In this document: piece after piece, positions 8,280-14,734 of the stretch
Layout of the letters: every line of letters begins with the position of its first letter
How positions within the stretch are numbered: the first letter of the stretch is position 1
Assembly: GCA_947468785.1 (NCBI GenBank)
Contig: CANIMS010000015.1
Location: 1 to 15,328, forward strand
Length of the DNA: 15,328 nucleotides
Source: Betaproteobacteria bacterium
GTDB taxonomy: Bacteria; Pseudomonadota; Gammaproteobacteria; Burkholderiales; Burkholderiaceae
Direction of reading: 5' to 3'
Translations under genes and position numbers: made by a program
Notes under the pieces: generated by a model
The model's input: the letters and a program-made list of their open reading frames with translations, nothing else
The model's database searches: none
Told to the model about the DNA's origin: nothing

Positions 8280-9332
8280 ATGACTTCTTCAAGCAATTCC
8301 TCATCAAAAGGCCTTTCCTACCGTGACGCTGGCGTCGATATTGATGCGGGGGATGCGCTAGTCGACCGCATTAAGCCTTTGGCTAAGAAAACCATGCGGG
8401 AAGGTGTTTTGGCTGGAATTGGTGGTTTTGGGGCACTTTTTGAGGTTCCTAAGCGCTACAAAGAGCCTGTCTTGGTTTCAGGAACTGACGGGGTAGGAAC
8501 CAAACTGCGTTTGGCTTTCGAATGGAATCGCCATGACACGATTGGTCAAGATTTGGTAGCGATGAGTGTTAACGATATTTTGGTTCAAGGTGCTGAGCCA
8601 CTCTTTTTCTTAGACTATTTTGCATGTGGCAAATTGACTGTTGATACTGCTGCAACTGTAGTCGGCGGAATTGCTAAAGGTTGTGAGTTATCTGGTTGTG
8701 CACTGATTGGTGGCGAAACTGCAGAAATGCCCGGCATGTATCCACCAGGTGAATATGATCTTGCGGGATTTGCGGTGGGTGCAGTCGAGAAATCCAAAAT
8801 TATTACTGGTGCTCGCATTGTTCCAGGCGACACCATCTTGGCAATTGGATCAAGCGGCGCACATTCTAATGGCTACTCATTGGTGAGAAAAATTATTGAA
8901 CGTGCTGGCGCAAAACCAAGTGATGACTTAGGCGGTCGCCCTTTAGGCGATGTAGTCATGGCGCCAACCGAAATTTATGTGAAGCCGCTTTTAAAACTTA
9001 TTTCAGAAATTGATGTCAAAGGAATGGCGCATATTACTGGCGGTGGCTTAGTGGATAACGTGCCACGTGTTCTCCCAGAAAATACTCAAGCTGTCTTACA
9101 TCGGGATAGTTGGCAAATGCCTGAGCTCTTCCGTTGGTTGCAAATGAAGGGTGGCGTAGCTGATGCTGAAATGGTGCGCGTATTCAACTGCGGCATTGGC
9201 ATGGTGGTGATCGTATCCCCGGCTCAAGCAGACGTCGCAATCAAGTCATTGACTGCTCAAGGCTTAAAAGCTTGGGTTGTTGGTGAAGTGGTAGAGCGTC
9301 CTCAAGATGCCCCACAAACGATTGTTGTTTAA
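8280..9332 (+). CDS. purM: Phosphoribosylformylglycinamidine cyclo-ligase PurM (AIR synthetase)
   Basis: PurM closes the imidazole ring, converting FGAM and ATP to AIR in step five of purine synthesis. The 350-residue protein matches the family length and motifs: [17 protein letters not shown] at the N-terminus, [24 protein letters not shown] (68-76), the ATP-binding [34 protein letters not shown], and [30 protein letters not shown] and FNCGIGMV complete the C-terminal half. The ATG start is fixed by the usual N-terminus, although a Ser-rich stretch (TSSSNSSSK) precedes the conserved region and no ribosome site is visible. It stands alone on its strand, divergent from the AI-2E gene and convergent with miaA across 6 bases. 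No purN is adjacent. Confidence 0.97.
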   Translation: MTSSSNSSSKGLSYRDAGVDIDAGDALVDRIKPLAKKTMREGVLAGIGGFGALFEVPKRYKEPVLVSGTDGVGTKLRLAFEWNRHDTIGQDLVAMSVNDILVQGAEPLFFLDYFACGKLTVDTAATVVGGIAKGCELSGCALIGGETAEMPGMYPPGEYDLAGFAVGAVEKSKIITGARIVPGDTILAIGSSGAHSNGYSLVRKIIERAGAKPSDDLGGRPLGDVVMAPTEIYVKPLLKLISEIDVKGMAHITGGGLVDNVPRVLPENTQAVLHRDSWQMPELFRWLQMKGGVADAEMVRVFNCGIGMVVIVSPAQADVAIKSLTAQGLKAWVVGEVVERPQDAPQTIVV

Positions 9333-9338
9333 ATCAAC

Positions 9339-10340
9339 TTACTGTAGATTTTTCTTGCAGTAATCTAAGGCAGCCTTCAATTCAGCTGGATTGAAGGGAT
9401 CAAACTGATTTCTATCAGCAATTGCCCTTAACCAAGTAAGTTGGCGCTTTCCCAGTTGACGAGTAGCTGCCAATGCTTTGTAGCGCATTTGAGCTGCATC
9501 GATTTGCCCATCAAGGTATTCCCAAACTTGACGATAGCCTACTGAACGAATCGCTGGGAGATCGGCATGCAAAGTAGCATTTTGTTTTAGCTTGACTACT
9601 TCTTCGATAAGACCATTGCTGAGCATTTCATCAAAACGCTTTTCTAAATTGAGGTGTAATTGAGCTCGATCGCTAGGTTCAAGAGAAACTAACTGAATCC
9701 ATGGCGGAATGATTGAACCTTCTCGACCATCATCACTAGGCGATTCAGCAAGTAGCACTGACATTGGTTTGCCGGTGATTTCAAATACCTCAAGGGCACG
9801 CTGAACACGTTGTGAATCATTAGGTTTCAAGCGTGCTGCAGATATCGCGTCAACTTTTGCTAGGCGTTCATGCATTGCGGGCCAACCAATTTTCTTTGCC
9901 TGCTCTTCAAGACGTTCTCTAATTTCTGGATTTGCTGGAGGGAGCGAAGATAGGCCATGCGCCCACGCTCGCCAATACAACATCGTTCCGCCAACCACTA
10001 CAGGGATGTTGCCTCTATTCCGAATCTCTTCACAAAGTCGTTTTGCATCTTTAGCAAAACGGGCGGCTGAATAGGCCTCGTTAGGATCAAGAATGTCGAT
10101 TAGGTGATGTGCTACTAATTTTTGCTCTTCTTTGGTAGGTTTAGCGCTACCAATATCAAGGCCGCGATAGACTAGCGCAGAGTCCATGCTGATGAGCTCA
10201 ATTCTTATTCCAATCGATTTGGCATATTCAGCCAAAGACATGGCTAGATGCGTTTTGCCTGCTCCAGTAGGTCCAACAATGCAGATGGTTGAAAACGACT
10301 CTGGGGATTGCATGGGCTGAATGTAGGGTTCAGATTGCAT
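9339..10340 (-). CDS. miaA: tRNA dimethylallyltransferase MiaA
   Basis: MiaA transfers a dimethylallyl group to A37 of tRNAs that read codons starting with U, improving decoding. The 333-residue protein has the P-loop GPTGAGKT (23-30) and ELISMDSALVYRGLDIGSAKP, where the Asp-Ser pair belongs to the substrate-binding loop. VVVGGTMLYWRAW, DSQRVQRALEVFEITGKP, AIRSVGYRQVWEYLDG and ATRQLGKRQLTWLR follow, all typical. ATG at 10340 is taken as start; ATG at 10313 (Met10) is a real alternative, since nothing before the P-loop strand is conserved. A perfect TATAAT lies five bases upstream of the first ATG, so the mRNA may be leaderless or may start at Met10. It converges on purM and follows the SirB1-like gene by 52 bases. 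Confidence 0.96.
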   Translation of the reverse strand: MQSEPYIQPMQSPESFSTICIVGPTGAGKTHLAMSLAEYAKSIGIRIELISMDSALVYRGLDIGSAKPTKEEQKLVAHHLIDILDPNEAYSAARFAKDAKRLCEEIRNRGNIPVVVGGTMLYWRAWAHGLSSLPPANPEIRERLEEQAKKIGWPAMHERLAKVDAISAARLKPNDSQRVQRALEVFEITGKPMSVLLAESPSDDGREGSIIPPWIQLVSLEPSDRAQLHLNLEKRFDEMLSNGLIEEVVKLKQNATLHADLPAIRSVGYRQVWEYLDGQIDAAQMRYKALAATRQLGKRQLTWLRAIADRNQFDPFNPAELKAALDYCKKNLQ

Positions 10341-10345
10341 CCCCC

Positions 10346-10351
10346 ATTATA
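10346..10351 (-). promoter_or_regulatory. Consensus -10 box (TATAAT) immediately upstream of miaA
   Basis: On the minus strand TATAAT is followed by GGGGG and then the miaA ATG. A start six to seven bases after the box would fall on the A or T of that ATG. The region 16-18 bases upstream of the box has no good -35 match (GAAATA at 17), so activity would depend on the -10 box alone or on an activator. Seen directly; transcription is inferred. Confidence 0.5.
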
Positions 10352-10392
10352 AGAGCCTGTTGATAAGCTATTTCAGCGCAGGCAAAAATAAA

Positions 10393-11235
10393 TTAGTGCA
10401 GTTTGGTTTGGCTTTCGAGAGTGAAAATGTGCTCGCGAATATCTTCGGCATCTTCAGCCTCAGGCGCTTCACTGAGATAGCGATGCATGTCATCTATCGC
10501 TGGACGGAAATATTCCAGCTGAGCAAAAATCAGACCCCGATCCCGAATCTCCTCAATAGAGTCAGGCAGCAGAATCACTAAGCGCTCTTGAATACCGAGA
10601 AGACGCTCCCAGCGCTCATGCTCCGAATAGATCATTTTGAGGTTTCTTAAGAAACGTGACAGGATCTCCCGTGCGCTAGATGCCCTTAAGAAAACATTGA
10701 GGGGTAGGCTGAGCTCACCCCGATAGCCTTTAGCCTCAAGATACGGATCAAGCATTTCTTGCAATTGATTCTTTGAAAGGGACTCACCTGTGAGTGGATC
10801 CATAATCACTTCGCCTTGTTGCAAAGAGATGCGCATCATGAAGTGATTCGGGAAGGAGACACCTCGAATCTTCAATCCAATTTGCTGACCGAGTTCCATC
10901 ATCAGAATCGCTAATGAGATTGGAATACCTCTACGATTTTCAAGGATGTAATGTAGATAAGAATTTTCTGGAGCATAAAAATCATTGGGGTTCGGACCGA
11001 ATCCTAACTCTGTATAAAAGAAATGCTTCAGGATTTGTAAACGCTGCATCGGAGAGGTATCCGGAGTAATGCGCGTTTTAAGTTTGTTCCCCATCTGATC
11101 GATTTGATCGAGTACGCCTTGAACATCTAGATCAGGGTAAGCGTGTTGAGCAACTGCGATAGCGGCCTCTGTTAAAGGCAGACGCTCATCTTCAGCAACT
11201 AAAGAAGTGAAATAGTCGAGTTGTTGTGTTGGCAT
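10393..11235 (-). CDS. SirB1-family protein (transglutaminase-like fold, probable TPR C-terminus)
   Basis: This 280-residue protein resembles SirB1/YchA-type proteins with a Transglut_core2 domain. The N-terminal third is helical. The core motif NRRGIPISLAILMMELGQQIGL (100-121) is followed by GVSFPNHFMMRI with His131 and VIMDPLTG with Asp146. These are positions where a transglutaminase would have its Cys, His and Asp. The whole protein has no cysteine, so a cysteine-based catalytic role is excluded. The C-terminal part (about 190-270) is helical and reads like tetratricopeptide repeats, suggesting a protein-interaction role. The start is ATG at 11235, five bases after the murJ stop; the open frame continues upstream, but that region is murJ coding sequence. 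Cellular function is not established. miaA follows after 52 bases. Confidence 0.85.
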   Translation of the reverse strand: MPTQQLDYFTSLVAEDERLPLTEAAIAVAQHAYPDLDVQGVLDQIDQMGNKLKTRITPDTSPMQRLQILKHFFYTELGFGPNPNDFYAPENSYLHYILENRRGIPISLAILMMELGQQIGLKIRGVSFPNHFMMRISLQQGEVIMDPLTGESLSKNQLQEMLDPYLEAKGYRGELSLPLNVFLRASSAREILSRFLRNLKMIYSEHERWERLLGIQERLVILLPDSIEEIRDRGLIFAQLEYFRPAIDDMHRYLSEAPEAEDAEDIREHIFTLESQTKLH

Positions 11236-11240
11236 ACAAG

Positions 11241-12794
11241 CTATTTTGCATGACGTAAGAATTTTTGCCAGCGAATTCCGACTAAAGCTAGGGCCGCAAA
11301 GTAGACAATGGCCGCCAATCCCAACCATGCGGCTAGCAAGCCAATCCGAGTCCACGGTTCAGCTTGCAGGGCAATCCAATTGTGGGCGCTGGCGGCGTAA
11401 TAAAGCACTCCTATCAAGGGAATGAGCGCTAAAAACAGTTGACCTAAGTACTTGGCCCAAGCAGCGCTTGGAAGGGCGCCCCTTTTATGGAGTCCAGCCC
11501 ATAACAGTGCTGCGTTTAAGCAGGCACCAGCTCCTACGGATAGGGCTAGTCCAGCATGTCCCAACCAGGGCACAAACAGTAGATTTGCCAATTGGGTAGC
11601 AACCAGAACGATCAAACCAATTTTGACTGGAGTTCGGATATCTTGGCGAGAATAAAAGCCGGGCGCCAAAATCTTGACTAATATCAGACCGATTAAACCA
11701 ACACCATAGGCTGCTAATGCACGTTGAGTCATCAAGACATCGAGGGCAGTAAATTTTCCATAGTGATACAACACTGCAGCAATAGGCTCGCCAAAAATAA
11801 AGAGTGCAATAGCGCAAGGAGCCGCCAATAAAAATGTCAGCTGTAATCCCCAGATCAAAAGCTCACCAGCGTGCACCAAATCATTTTTGGCATTGGCTTT
11901 GCTTAAGCTTGGCAAGAGAACGGTACCTAAGGCCACGCCAAGTAGTGCGGTAGGAAACTCCATTAAACGATCTGCGTATGAAAGCCAAGAGACGCTGCCA
12001 GTTTGCAATCGTGAGGCGATATTGGTATTAATGATTAAAGAAATTTGTGCGACAGAGACGGCAAATACTGCGGGCCCCATGAGTTTCAAAACGCGTTTTG
12101 CGTCAGGATTTTGTACTGCCGTTTTAATGGCACCCGGCAGTAATCCAATGCGTGGCAAAAGTCCTAAGCGCGAGAGAGCGGGAATCTGAATCGCCAATTG
12201 CAGGAGTCCCCCTAAAAGTACGCCAATAGCTAAGGCATAAATGGGTTGCTCAAGATGCGGCGCCAAAAAGAGGGCGCTCCCAATCAAAGCGAGATTGAGT
12301 AAAACGGGTGTAAAGGCAGGAATCGCAAAACGGCCAAAAGTATTAAGAATTCCGGCGGATAGTGAAACTAGGGAAATGAGTCCGATATACGGAAACATGA
12401 TGCGAGTCATGACAACACTGGCCTCATAAGCGGCCCCCCCACTAAAGCCGGTAGCAATCACCAGAATGAGCACTGGAGCGCCGATGACTCCTAGTAGTAC
12501 CGTAAGCAGCAAAGCCCAGAATAAGAGGGTGGCAACCGCATTTACGAGGATTTGAGCCTGTTTTTGATCCCCATTGTTGGAAATTTCACCCAAAATGGGT
12601 ACAAATGCCTGGGAAAAAGCCCCTTCGGCAAATAGACGACGCAAGAGATTTGGTAGCCTAAAAGCCACATTAAAGGCATCGGTCCACTCTGATGCACCGA
12701 AGCTTCGGGCAATCAAAGTCTCCCTCAGGAGGCCCGTAATACGGGATAGCATCGTTAAGGAGCTAACTTTGGCGGCGGCAGAAAGCAAGTTCAT
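11241..12794 (-). CDS. murJ: Lipid II flippase MurJ (MviN)
   Basis: MurJ moves lipid II, the peptidoglycan precursor, across the inner membrane. The 517-residue protein is hydrophobic throughout with about 14 predicted transmembrane helices, the family's usual size. The N-terminus MNLLSAAAKVSSLTMLSRITGLLRETLIA is highly characteristic. Arg18, Arg24, Asp39 and Arg52 occupy the same positions as the functionally important cavity residues in E. coli MurJ, and RLFAEGAFSQAFVPIL follows. The ATG start is secured by this N-terminus; AGGGG lies upstream at somewhat long spacing. It is divergent from rpsT, with 152 bases between, and the SirB1-like gene follows after five bases. Expected to be essential, as in other Gram-negatives. 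Confidence 0.97.
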   Translation of the reverse strand: MNLLSAAAKVSSLTMLSRITGLLRETLIARSFGASEWTDAFNVAFRLPNLLRRLFAEGAFSQAFVPILGEISNNGDQKQAQILVNAVATLLFWALLLTVLLGVIGAPVLILVIATGFSGGAAYEASVVMTRIMFPYIGLISLVSLSAGILNTFGRFAIPAFTPVLLNLALIGSALFLAPHLEQPIYALAIGVLLGGLLQLAIQIPALSRLGLLPRIGLLPGAIKTAVQNPDAKRVLKLMGPAVFAVSVAQISLIINTNIASRLQTGSVSWLSYADRLMEFPTALLGVALGTVLLPSLSKANAKNDLVHAGELLIWGLQLTFLLAAPCAIALFIFGEPIAAVLYHYGKFTALDVLMTQRALAAYGVGLIGLILVKILAPGFYSRQDIRTPVKIGLIVLVATQLANLLFVPWLGHAGLALSVGAGACLNAALLWAGLHKRGALPSAAWAKYLGQLFLALIPLIGVLYYAASAHNWIALQAEPWTRIGLLAAWLGLAAIVYFAALALVGIRWQKFLRHAK

Positions 12795-12825
12795 GAGCCG
12801 ATTTTCCCCTATTTATCAAGCAACT

Positions 12826-12839
12826 GGGCTTTTTTGCCC
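12826..12839. repeat. GGGC-T6-GCCC inverted repeat in the murJ-rpsT gap
   Basis: GGGC (12826-12829) and GCCC (12836-12839) flank six T residues. The stem is only four bases and the T-run is in the loop, not after the stem, so this is not a terminator. It lies 32 bases from the murJ start and about 110 from rpsT, within the stretch that must carry both promoters. Confidence 0.35.
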
Positions 12840-12848
12840 CTTTAATGT

Positions 12849-12904
12849 AAAATCTTGGGTTTTGGTGAGCTGGCTTATAAATCCAGCAAGTCCTACAAGA
12901 TTTT
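12849..12904 (+). promoter_or_regulatory. Nested inverted repeat upstream of rpsT (possible leader structure)
   Basis: The outer arms AAAATCTTG (12849-12857) and CAAGATTTT (12896-12904) are perfect 9-bp complements. Inside them GCTGG (12869-12873) and CCAGC (12883-12887) form a second stem around a loop that contains TATAAA (12876-12881). Two -10-like boxes overlap it: TAAAAT at 12848-12853, at the left arm, and TATAAA in the inner loop. If transcription starts upstream, the rpsT leader would fold into a long two-part hairpin ending 42 bases before the start codon. If it starts inside, the symmetry acts only in DNA. S20 is known to control its own translation in E. coli, which makes a regulatory role reasonable but unproven. 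Confidence 0.45.
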
Positions 12905-12946
12905 CAATTAATCGTATTTTGCAATTTATAGAGGCAAGGTTTAAAG

Positions 12947-13213
12947 ATGGCTAATACAGCACAAGCGCGAAAGCGCGCACGCCAGGCAGTAAAACAGAAC
13001 GAGCACAATTCCAGCTTGCGTTCAAAGTTACGTACTTCCGTTAAGGCAGTGCGTAAGGCGATCGAAACTGGTGATAAAGCGGCTGCAGCGAAAGTATTTG
13101 CGGCAGCCCAAGCAACGATCGACAAGATCGCTGACAAAAAGATTGCTCATAAAAATACTGCAGCACGTCAGAAGTCACGTTTGTCAGCAGCCGTTAAGGC
13201 GATGGCAGCGTAA
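12947..13213 (+). CDS. rpsT: 30S ribosomal protein S20
   Basis: S20 binds 16S rRNA early in assembly of the small subunit. The 88-residue protein is small, strongly basic and almost wholly alpha-helical, with the family hallmark N-terminus [21 protein letters not shown], the middle [12 protein letters not shown], and [23 protein letters not shown] at the C-terminus. The ATG is preceded by GAGGCAAGG at somewhat long spacing. It is a single-gene unit: a 152-base gap from divergent murJ with marked inverted repeats lies upstream, and a strong intrinsic terminator starts about 43 bases after the stop. The size equals that of other S20 proteins. Confidence 0.98.
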   Translation: MANTAQARKRARQAVKQNEHNSSLRSKLRTSVKAVRKAIETGDKAAAAKVFAAAQATIDKIADKKIAHKNTAARQKSRLSAAVKAMAA

Positions 13214-13233
13214 TTCAGTAATTGTTTTAGGCT

Positions 13234-13252
13234 GGTCGAAATGATTTCGACC
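13234..13252 (+). other. Perfect 8-bp hairpin in the rpsT 3' region
   Basis: GGTCGAAA (13234-13241) and TTTCGACC (13245-13252) pair exactly around the three-base loop TGA. It begins 20 bases after the rpsT stop and ends just before the intrinsic terminator. No T-run follows on either strand. It may protect the rpsT mRNA end or help the downstream terminator. Confidence 0.6.
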
Positions 13253-13256
13253 TAGG

Positions 13257-13288
13257 CCCGCTCCTGATCAGAGCGGGTTTTTGTTTTT
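13257..13288 (+). terminator. Rho-independent terminator of rpsT
   Basis: CCCGCTC (13257-13263) pairs with GAGCGGG (13271-13277) across a seven-base loop, followed at once by TTTTTGTTTTT (13278-13288). This is a textbook intrinsic terminator for the plus strand. It ends four bases before the stop of the convergent DUF3579 gene, for which it has no T-run in the other direction. Confidence 0.93.
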
Positions 13289-13292
13289 AGGG

Positions 13293-13601
13293 CTAGGCTT
13301 GGGATTTGGGTTCAAACTCACATGCCTCTTCGATCGGCAAGCTGTTGTCTTTGGCAAAGTTCATGACAAAGTCCAAGGCTCTAGGATCAAGATCACCTAG
13401 TCTAGTATCAATAACGACGCATTTCACTGTAGCAATCAGGATAGGTCTGACGTAGGGTGAATAAGTGAAGCGAGGGTCTCCAGAATCTCCTGGAGGGCGA
13501 AAAGTAGCCATTACCCCGCAAAGACGCTCCGCCCAATCGCTCGGTCTAAATGGTTTGCCAGAAGTTGTAATGCCTTGAATGAAAAGCTTTTTGTGGTTCA
13601 A
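13293..13601 (-). CDS. DUF3579 family protein of unknown function
   Basis: This 102-residue protein matches DUF3579 as I know it from betaproteobacteria: KLFIQGITTSGKPFRPSDWAERLCGVMATF, then YSPYVRPILIATVKCVVIDTRL, then DPRALDFVMNFAKDNSLPIEEAC. There is no signal peptide or membrane segment, so it is probably cytosolic. Its role is unknown to me; an rpsT/argF neighbourhood is usual but not informative. The frame has no ATG or GTG between the upstream in-frame stop at 13650-13652 and the conserved region, so TTG at 13601 is the only standard start that retains FIQGI. No Shine-Dalgarno sequence precedes it; instead the palindrome TTGACGTCAA abuts the start. It converges on rpsT and is divergent from argF. 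Confidence 0.82.
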   Translation of the reverse strand: MNHKKLFIQGITTSGKPFRPSDWAERLCGVMATFRPPGDSGDPRFTYSPYVRPILIATVKCVVIDTRLGDLDPRALDFVMNFAKDNSLPIEEACEFEPKSQA

Positions 13602-13602
13602 G

Positions 13603-13612
13603 TTGACGTCAA
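13603..13612. promoter_or_regulatory. 10-bp palindrome at the DUF3579 start codon
   Basis: TTGACGTCAA is a perfect palindrome beginning one base upstream of the DUF3579 TTG start, where a ribosome-binding site would be expected. A dimeric regulator bound here could block transcription of that gene. A ten-base palindrome can also arise by chance, so this is a candidate only. Confidence 0.25.
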
Positions 13613-13662
13613 GATCGTGGTAGAAATAAGTGGTGCTAAGCCCTCTAGCTTAACAGCCTGAG

Positions 13663-13706
13663 TTGGCCGTAAGATGACTTTAGGATCTATTTTCGTGCAG
13701 TCGAAA
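13663..13706 (+). promoter_or_regulatory. Candidate argF promoter with overlapping inverted repeat
   Basis: TTGGCC (13663-13668) and TCTATT (13686-13691), 17 bases apart, each match four of six sigma-70 consensus positions. Directly after, TTTCG (13691-13695) and CGAAA (13702-13706) form an inverted repeat with a six-base spacer that would cover the predicted start near 13698, where an operator could sit. I see no clear ArgR box. Both elements are weak individually. Confidence 0.25.
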
Positions 13707-13752
13707 GCTTTGAGAAAAAATGCAAGCTAAAACTTTAGTAGAAAGCTCAACG

Positions 13753-14700
13753 ATGACATCTCTGGCAAAGCCTCAAGTGCCTGGTCAGGTCAAGCACTAC
13801 CTGCAATTTTCTGACCTCACCCGCGAAGAGTATGACTATTTGCTGAAAAGAACAGCGTGGCTAAAGGCGAAATTTAAAAGTTATGAGACATGGCATCCAC
13901 TGCATGATCGCACTCTAGCAATGATTTTTGAAAAACATTCCACTCGGACACGTTTATCGTTTGAAGCAGGCATACACCAGCTTGGCGGTCAGGCCGTATA
14001 CCTTAACACCAGAGATACTCAGTTAGGCCGTGGCGAGCCTGTAGAGGACGCTGCACAAGTCATATCAAGAATGACCGACATCATTATGATTCGCACCTTC
14101 GGTCAAGACATCATTGATCGTTTTGCGGCGAACTCTCGCGTTCCCGTTATCAATGGCTTAACTAATGAATTTCATCCTTGCCAAGTCTTGGCTGATATCT
14201 TCACTTATGTCGAAGCGCGTGGACCTATTCAGGGAAAAACAGTGGCCTGGGTTGGTGATGCTAATAACATGGCCTACACCTGGATTCAGGCAGCAGAATG
14301 TTTAGACTTTCAGTTTCGTTTTTCTGCCCCGGATGGTTATCAGTTGGATACTTCTCGTTTGACAGAAAAGGCAGCTAAGCATTTAACCGTTTGCGCAGAC
14401 CCCAAAGAGGCTTGTAAGGACGCCGATTTAGTGAGCACGGATGTCTGGACGAGTATGGGCTATGAAGATGAAAACACTTCACGTATGAGCGCCTTTAAAG
14501 ATTGGATGGTTGACGAAGAGTTGATGTCTTTAGCAAAACCAGACGCTTTATTCATGCATTGCCTTCCAGCGCATCGTGGTGAAGAAGTATCTGCTGGTGT
14601 TATTGATGGCCCACAAAGTATTGTTTGGGAAGAGGCGGAAAATCGTTTACATGTCCAAAAAGCTTTGATGGAGTATTTACTCTGTGGGCGTTTAGAGTAA
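13753..14700 (+). CDS. argF: Ornithine carbamoyltransferase ArgF
   Basis: ArgF joins ornithine and carbamoyl phosphate to make citrulline in arginine synthesis. From the ATG at 13753 the protein has 315 residues, the usual length. It carries the carbamoyl-phosphate motif STRTR (63-67, in FEKHSTRTRLSFE), QLGRGEP, MIRTFGQ, EFHPCQ (HPCQ at 141-144), DVWTSMG for ornithine binding, and HCLPAHRGEE with the catalytic Cys270. The STRTR and HCLPAHRGEE forms favour ornithine over aspartate carbamoyltransferase. An upstream in-frame ATG at 13720 would add MQAKTLVESST. I prefer 13753 because relatives start near MTS..KP..KHYLQF, though ribosome sites are weak at both. argG follows 34 bases later, forming an arginine operon; the DUF3579 gene is divergent. 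Confidence 0.96.
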   Translation: MTSLAKPQVPGQVKHYLQFSDLTREEYDYLLKRTAWLKAKFKSYETWHPLHDRTLAMIFEKHSTRTRLSFEAGIHQLGGQAVYLNTRDTQLGRGEPVEDAAQVISRMTDIIMIRTFGQDIIDRFAANSRVPVINGLTNEFHPCQVLADIFTYVEARGPIQGKTVAWVGDANNMAYTWIQAAECLDFQFRFSAPDGYQLDTSRLTEKAAKHLTVCADPKEACKDADLVSTDVWTSMGYEDENTSRMSAFKDWMVDEELMSLAKPDALFMHCLPAHRGEEVSAGVIDGPQSIVWEEAENRLHVQKALMEYLLCGRLE

Positions 14701-14734
14701 ATTGTTTTGATTATTTTTTGATTGAATAGAAAAC

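Noticed and set aside
9339..9363. TTACTG/CAGTAA inverted repeat between convergent purM and miaA as a terminator
   Set aside because: The stem is six bases with a 13-base loop, no T-run follows, and it lies inside miaA codons.
10360..10581. Plus-strand 73-residue open frame over the miaA-SirB1 gap
   Set aside because: Most of it overlaps the SirB1-like gene on the opposite strand; there is no ribosome site or familiar sequence.
11236..11355. Longer 320-residue form of the SirB1-like protein starting inside murJ
   Set aside because: The extra 40 residues are encoded by the murJ 3' end in another frame and do not resemble the family; ATG at 11235 gives the normal N-terminus.
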